64,000 nt of DNA from Massilia phosphatilytica (lineage in GTDB: Bacteria > Pseudomonadota > Gammaproteobacteria > Burkholderiales > Burkholderiaceae_D), in contig NZ_PUIP01000009.1 of the NCBI RefSeq assembly GCF_002968015.1, positions 124,001-188,000 on the forward strand, written 5' to 3'. The notes under the pieces were generated by a model that saw nothing but the letters and a program-made list of their open reading frames with translations, had not been told where the DNA came from and did no database searches. Positions 62,491 to 64,000 of this stretch are shown piece by piece. Each line of letters opens with the position of its first letter. Position 1 is the stretch's first letter. The position numbers were made by a program, and so were the translations under genes.

Positions 62491-64000
62491 TTACTGCAAT
62501 TTGGTGAGCGCCGTCGCCTTGGCCGGCAAGCCCATGTTGCGGACAGCCGCGACGTCGGGCCGGGACGGGTCGATGGCGTCGTAGACTTCGGTGACGCCCG
62601 ACCGGTACTGGTGCGGCAGGCTCTGGCCGAGACGGAAGCCGGAATCGGCGCGCGCCAGTGCCGCGCGCATCTGGGCGCTGTGCGGATAGGCATCCTTGCC
62701 GCCCTCGCGCACGATGACGATGTGCTGGACGCCCAGGCGGTGCAGTTCGGCCAGCACGTCTGCCGTGTCGTGGTACTTGAGGGAATACGTGGTGCCCATG
62801 AAATTCGAGTCGGCCAGCAGCTTCGACGCGCGCACGACATAGCCGCGCAACGCGCTGTCGTGCACGGCCATGTCGGCGATGAACCAGCCTTCGGTGGACG
62901 CGCTGCCGTCGATGACGGTCAGCACCGGCTTGGCGGCGGCCAGGCGGTCCGTCACGGCGGCGATGCCGGTATCGGCCTTCGGCACGCGCTGGACCAGGTG
63001 CACGATGCCCGGCACGGCCATCACGACGGCCAGGGCCGCACCTGCGAGTGCCGGCGCGGGCGCGTTCGCACGCCAATGAGCCAGCAGGCGCACGGCGCCG
63101 AGGACGGCCAGCACGACGACGGCCGGGAGCGCGGGCGCCATGTAGCGTTCGACGATGTCGACCGGCACCAGCGACTGCAGCAGCAGCGTCGCCAGCAACA
63201 GGCTGAGCACGGCGCTGACGATCGTCCAGCGCCACGGATCCAGGCGGCGTGCGCGGAACTCGGCCACGATGGCGTACAGGGCCAGCAGGCCGCCGACCGG
63301 CGTCACGTTCCGGCCCAAGGCCTGCAGGTTGTACAACAGCGCCTTCGTCGCATACGGCAGGCCGGCCTGATAATTGAAGCCGTCGGCGGCGATCTTTGCC
63401 GTCAGCATGTACCACGGCACGACGATGGCGGCCGCCAGCGCGGCGGCGACGTACAGCCGCACCGACAGCAGGAGTTTCCAGTTGGCCGTCAGCAGGATGT
63501 GGAAGACGGGGATGAACACGACGAGCCAGCCGTTGCCCTTGATGAGCACGGCCGTTGCGGCCAGCAGCGCGAACGCGAGCGCGCTGCCCCAGCCGGGACG
63601 CACGCTGAACGCGATCCAGACGGCGGTGGCGGCGACCAGGCACGCGGTCAGCGGCTGGTCGGCCATGAACATCACGTAGCCTTCCAGCACGAGCGGCGTC
63701 ACCGCATAGACGAGCGCGCCGGCCAGGGCCGCGCGGCGGTCGGCCAGCATGGACAGCGCCGCGGCGACGCCGATGGCCGGCAATGCCGCGAACAGGACGT
63801 TGACGGCGAAGATCACCGGCAAGGTCGGCGGCAGCACGAGGAATACGAGGCCGAGGATGCCGTAATAGGCGGGCGGCCAGTGTCCGATCGAGATCTTCGG
63901 ATAGTGGACGTAGAAATCGGTGGCCGCGCCCATCGGATTGCTGCCGAAATGGCGGGCAATATAATCCGCGACAAAATAGCCGTTGAGGAAGTGCGACGGT
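62491..64000 (-). CDS. GT39/ArnT-like polytopic glycosyltransferase, 5' end outside the window
   Basis: About 503 codons are visible. The frame stays open to the right window edge and reads PSHFLNGYFVADYIARHFGS there, so the ATG at 63933 is internal. The sequence holds many hydrophobic helices and the GT39-type region KISIGHWPPAYYGILGLVFL after a periplasmic loop. A final soluble part of about 100 residues precedes the stop codon. Such enzymes transfer a sugar from polyprenyl-phosphate donors in the periplasm. The gap to the GT2 gene is 47 bases, consistent with an operon. Confidence 0.72.
   Translation of the reverse strand, partial: PSHFLNGYFVADYIARHFGSNPMGAATDFYVHYPKISIGHWPPAYYGILGLVFLVLPPTLPVIFAVNVLFAALPAIGVAAALSMLADRRAALAGALVYAVTPLVLEGYVMFMADQPLTACLVAATAVWIAFSVRPGWGSALAFALLAATAVLIKGNGWLVVFIPVFHILLTANWKLLLSVRLYVAAALAAAIVVPWYMLTAKIAADGFNYQAGLPYATKALLYNLQALGRNVTPVGGLLALYAIVAEFRARRLDPWRWTIVSAVLSLLLATLLLQSLVPVDIVERYMAPALPAVVVLAVLGAVRLLAHWRANAPAPALAGAALAVVMAVPGIVHLVQRVPKADTGIAAVTDRLAAAKPVLTVIDGSASTEGWFIADMAVHDSALRGYVVRASKLLADSNFMGTTYSLKYHDTADVLAELHRLGVQHIVIVREGGKDAYPHSAQMRAALARADSGFRLGQSLPHQYRSGVTEVYDAIDPSRPDVAAVRNMGLPAKATALTKLQ

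Overview
The window is GC-rich, densely packed DNA of the kind found in Burkholderiales, most likely a Massilia-like member of the Oxalobacteraceae (inferred from gene content and protein style, not from a marker gene). Nearly all of it is one exopolysaccharide and cell-surface locus of the exosortase A (XrtA)/PEP-CTERM type. This system sorts proteins carrying a C-terminal PEP motif, and its genes sit beside a dedicated polysaccharide assembly line.

Layout. 1-2372: the end of a nitroreductase-like gene and a GT-B glycosyltransferase. 2376-4727: two tandem PEP-CTERM genes, each with its own sigma-54 promoter, upstream element and terminator. 4741-7636 (minus strand): a four-gene 'HPr-rel-A' cassette made of a 206-aa protein of unknown function, a PqqD-like chaperone, an HprK-like kinase and a nucleotidyltransferase. 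7827-9410 (minus): an outer-membrane polysaccharide export lipoprotein and a trypsin-like protease. 9618-26636 (plus): a sigma-54-like promoter and a thirteen-gene operon. It encodes chain-length determinant, tyrosine autokinase, outer-membrane protein, ATPase, deacetylase, FemAB-like protein, glycosyltransferases, XrtA-EpsI, amidotransferase, a Wzy/O-ligase-like protein and an acyltransferase. 26633-29427 (minus): a PLP decarboxylase and an AMP-forming ligase. 29428-41248: an accessory block on both strands (acyltransferases, glycosyltransferases, deacetylase-like proteins, an aminotransferase-like protein and a GNAT/FemAB-like protein) with AT-rich spacers. 41284-44751 (plus): flippase, acyl carrier protein and two hydrolases. 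44726-51084 (minus): priming glycosyltransferase, PrsK, PrsR and a beta-helix protein. 51321-53923 (minus): nucleotide-sugar dehydrogenase and GT2. Then come tRNA-Arg(CCG), a diheme cytochrome c, three paralogous secreted beta-helix proteins, a GtrA/GT2 pair and a truncated membrane glycosyltransferase.

How it fits together (inference from families). The priming transferase and dehydrogenase start and supply a lipid-linked glycan. The glycosyltransferases extend it, acyl-, amido- and deacetylase enzymes decorate it, and the flippase, Wzy-like protein, chain-length/kinase pair and export lipoprotein move and polymerise it. XrtA processes PEP-CTERM proteins. PrsK/PrsR is an NtrC-type two-component system that would activate sigma-54 promoters. 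Such promoters are visible before both PEP-CTERM genes, the HPr-rel-A cassette and the main operon.

The most notable observation is a shared 16-17 bp dyad-like element (TCGRWATTTYTTACAC) upstream of three of the four sigma-54 promoters. Its spacings differ by about whole helical turns, so it is a candidate PrsR enhancer that links the poorly understood HPr-rel-A cassette to the PEP-CTERM regulon.
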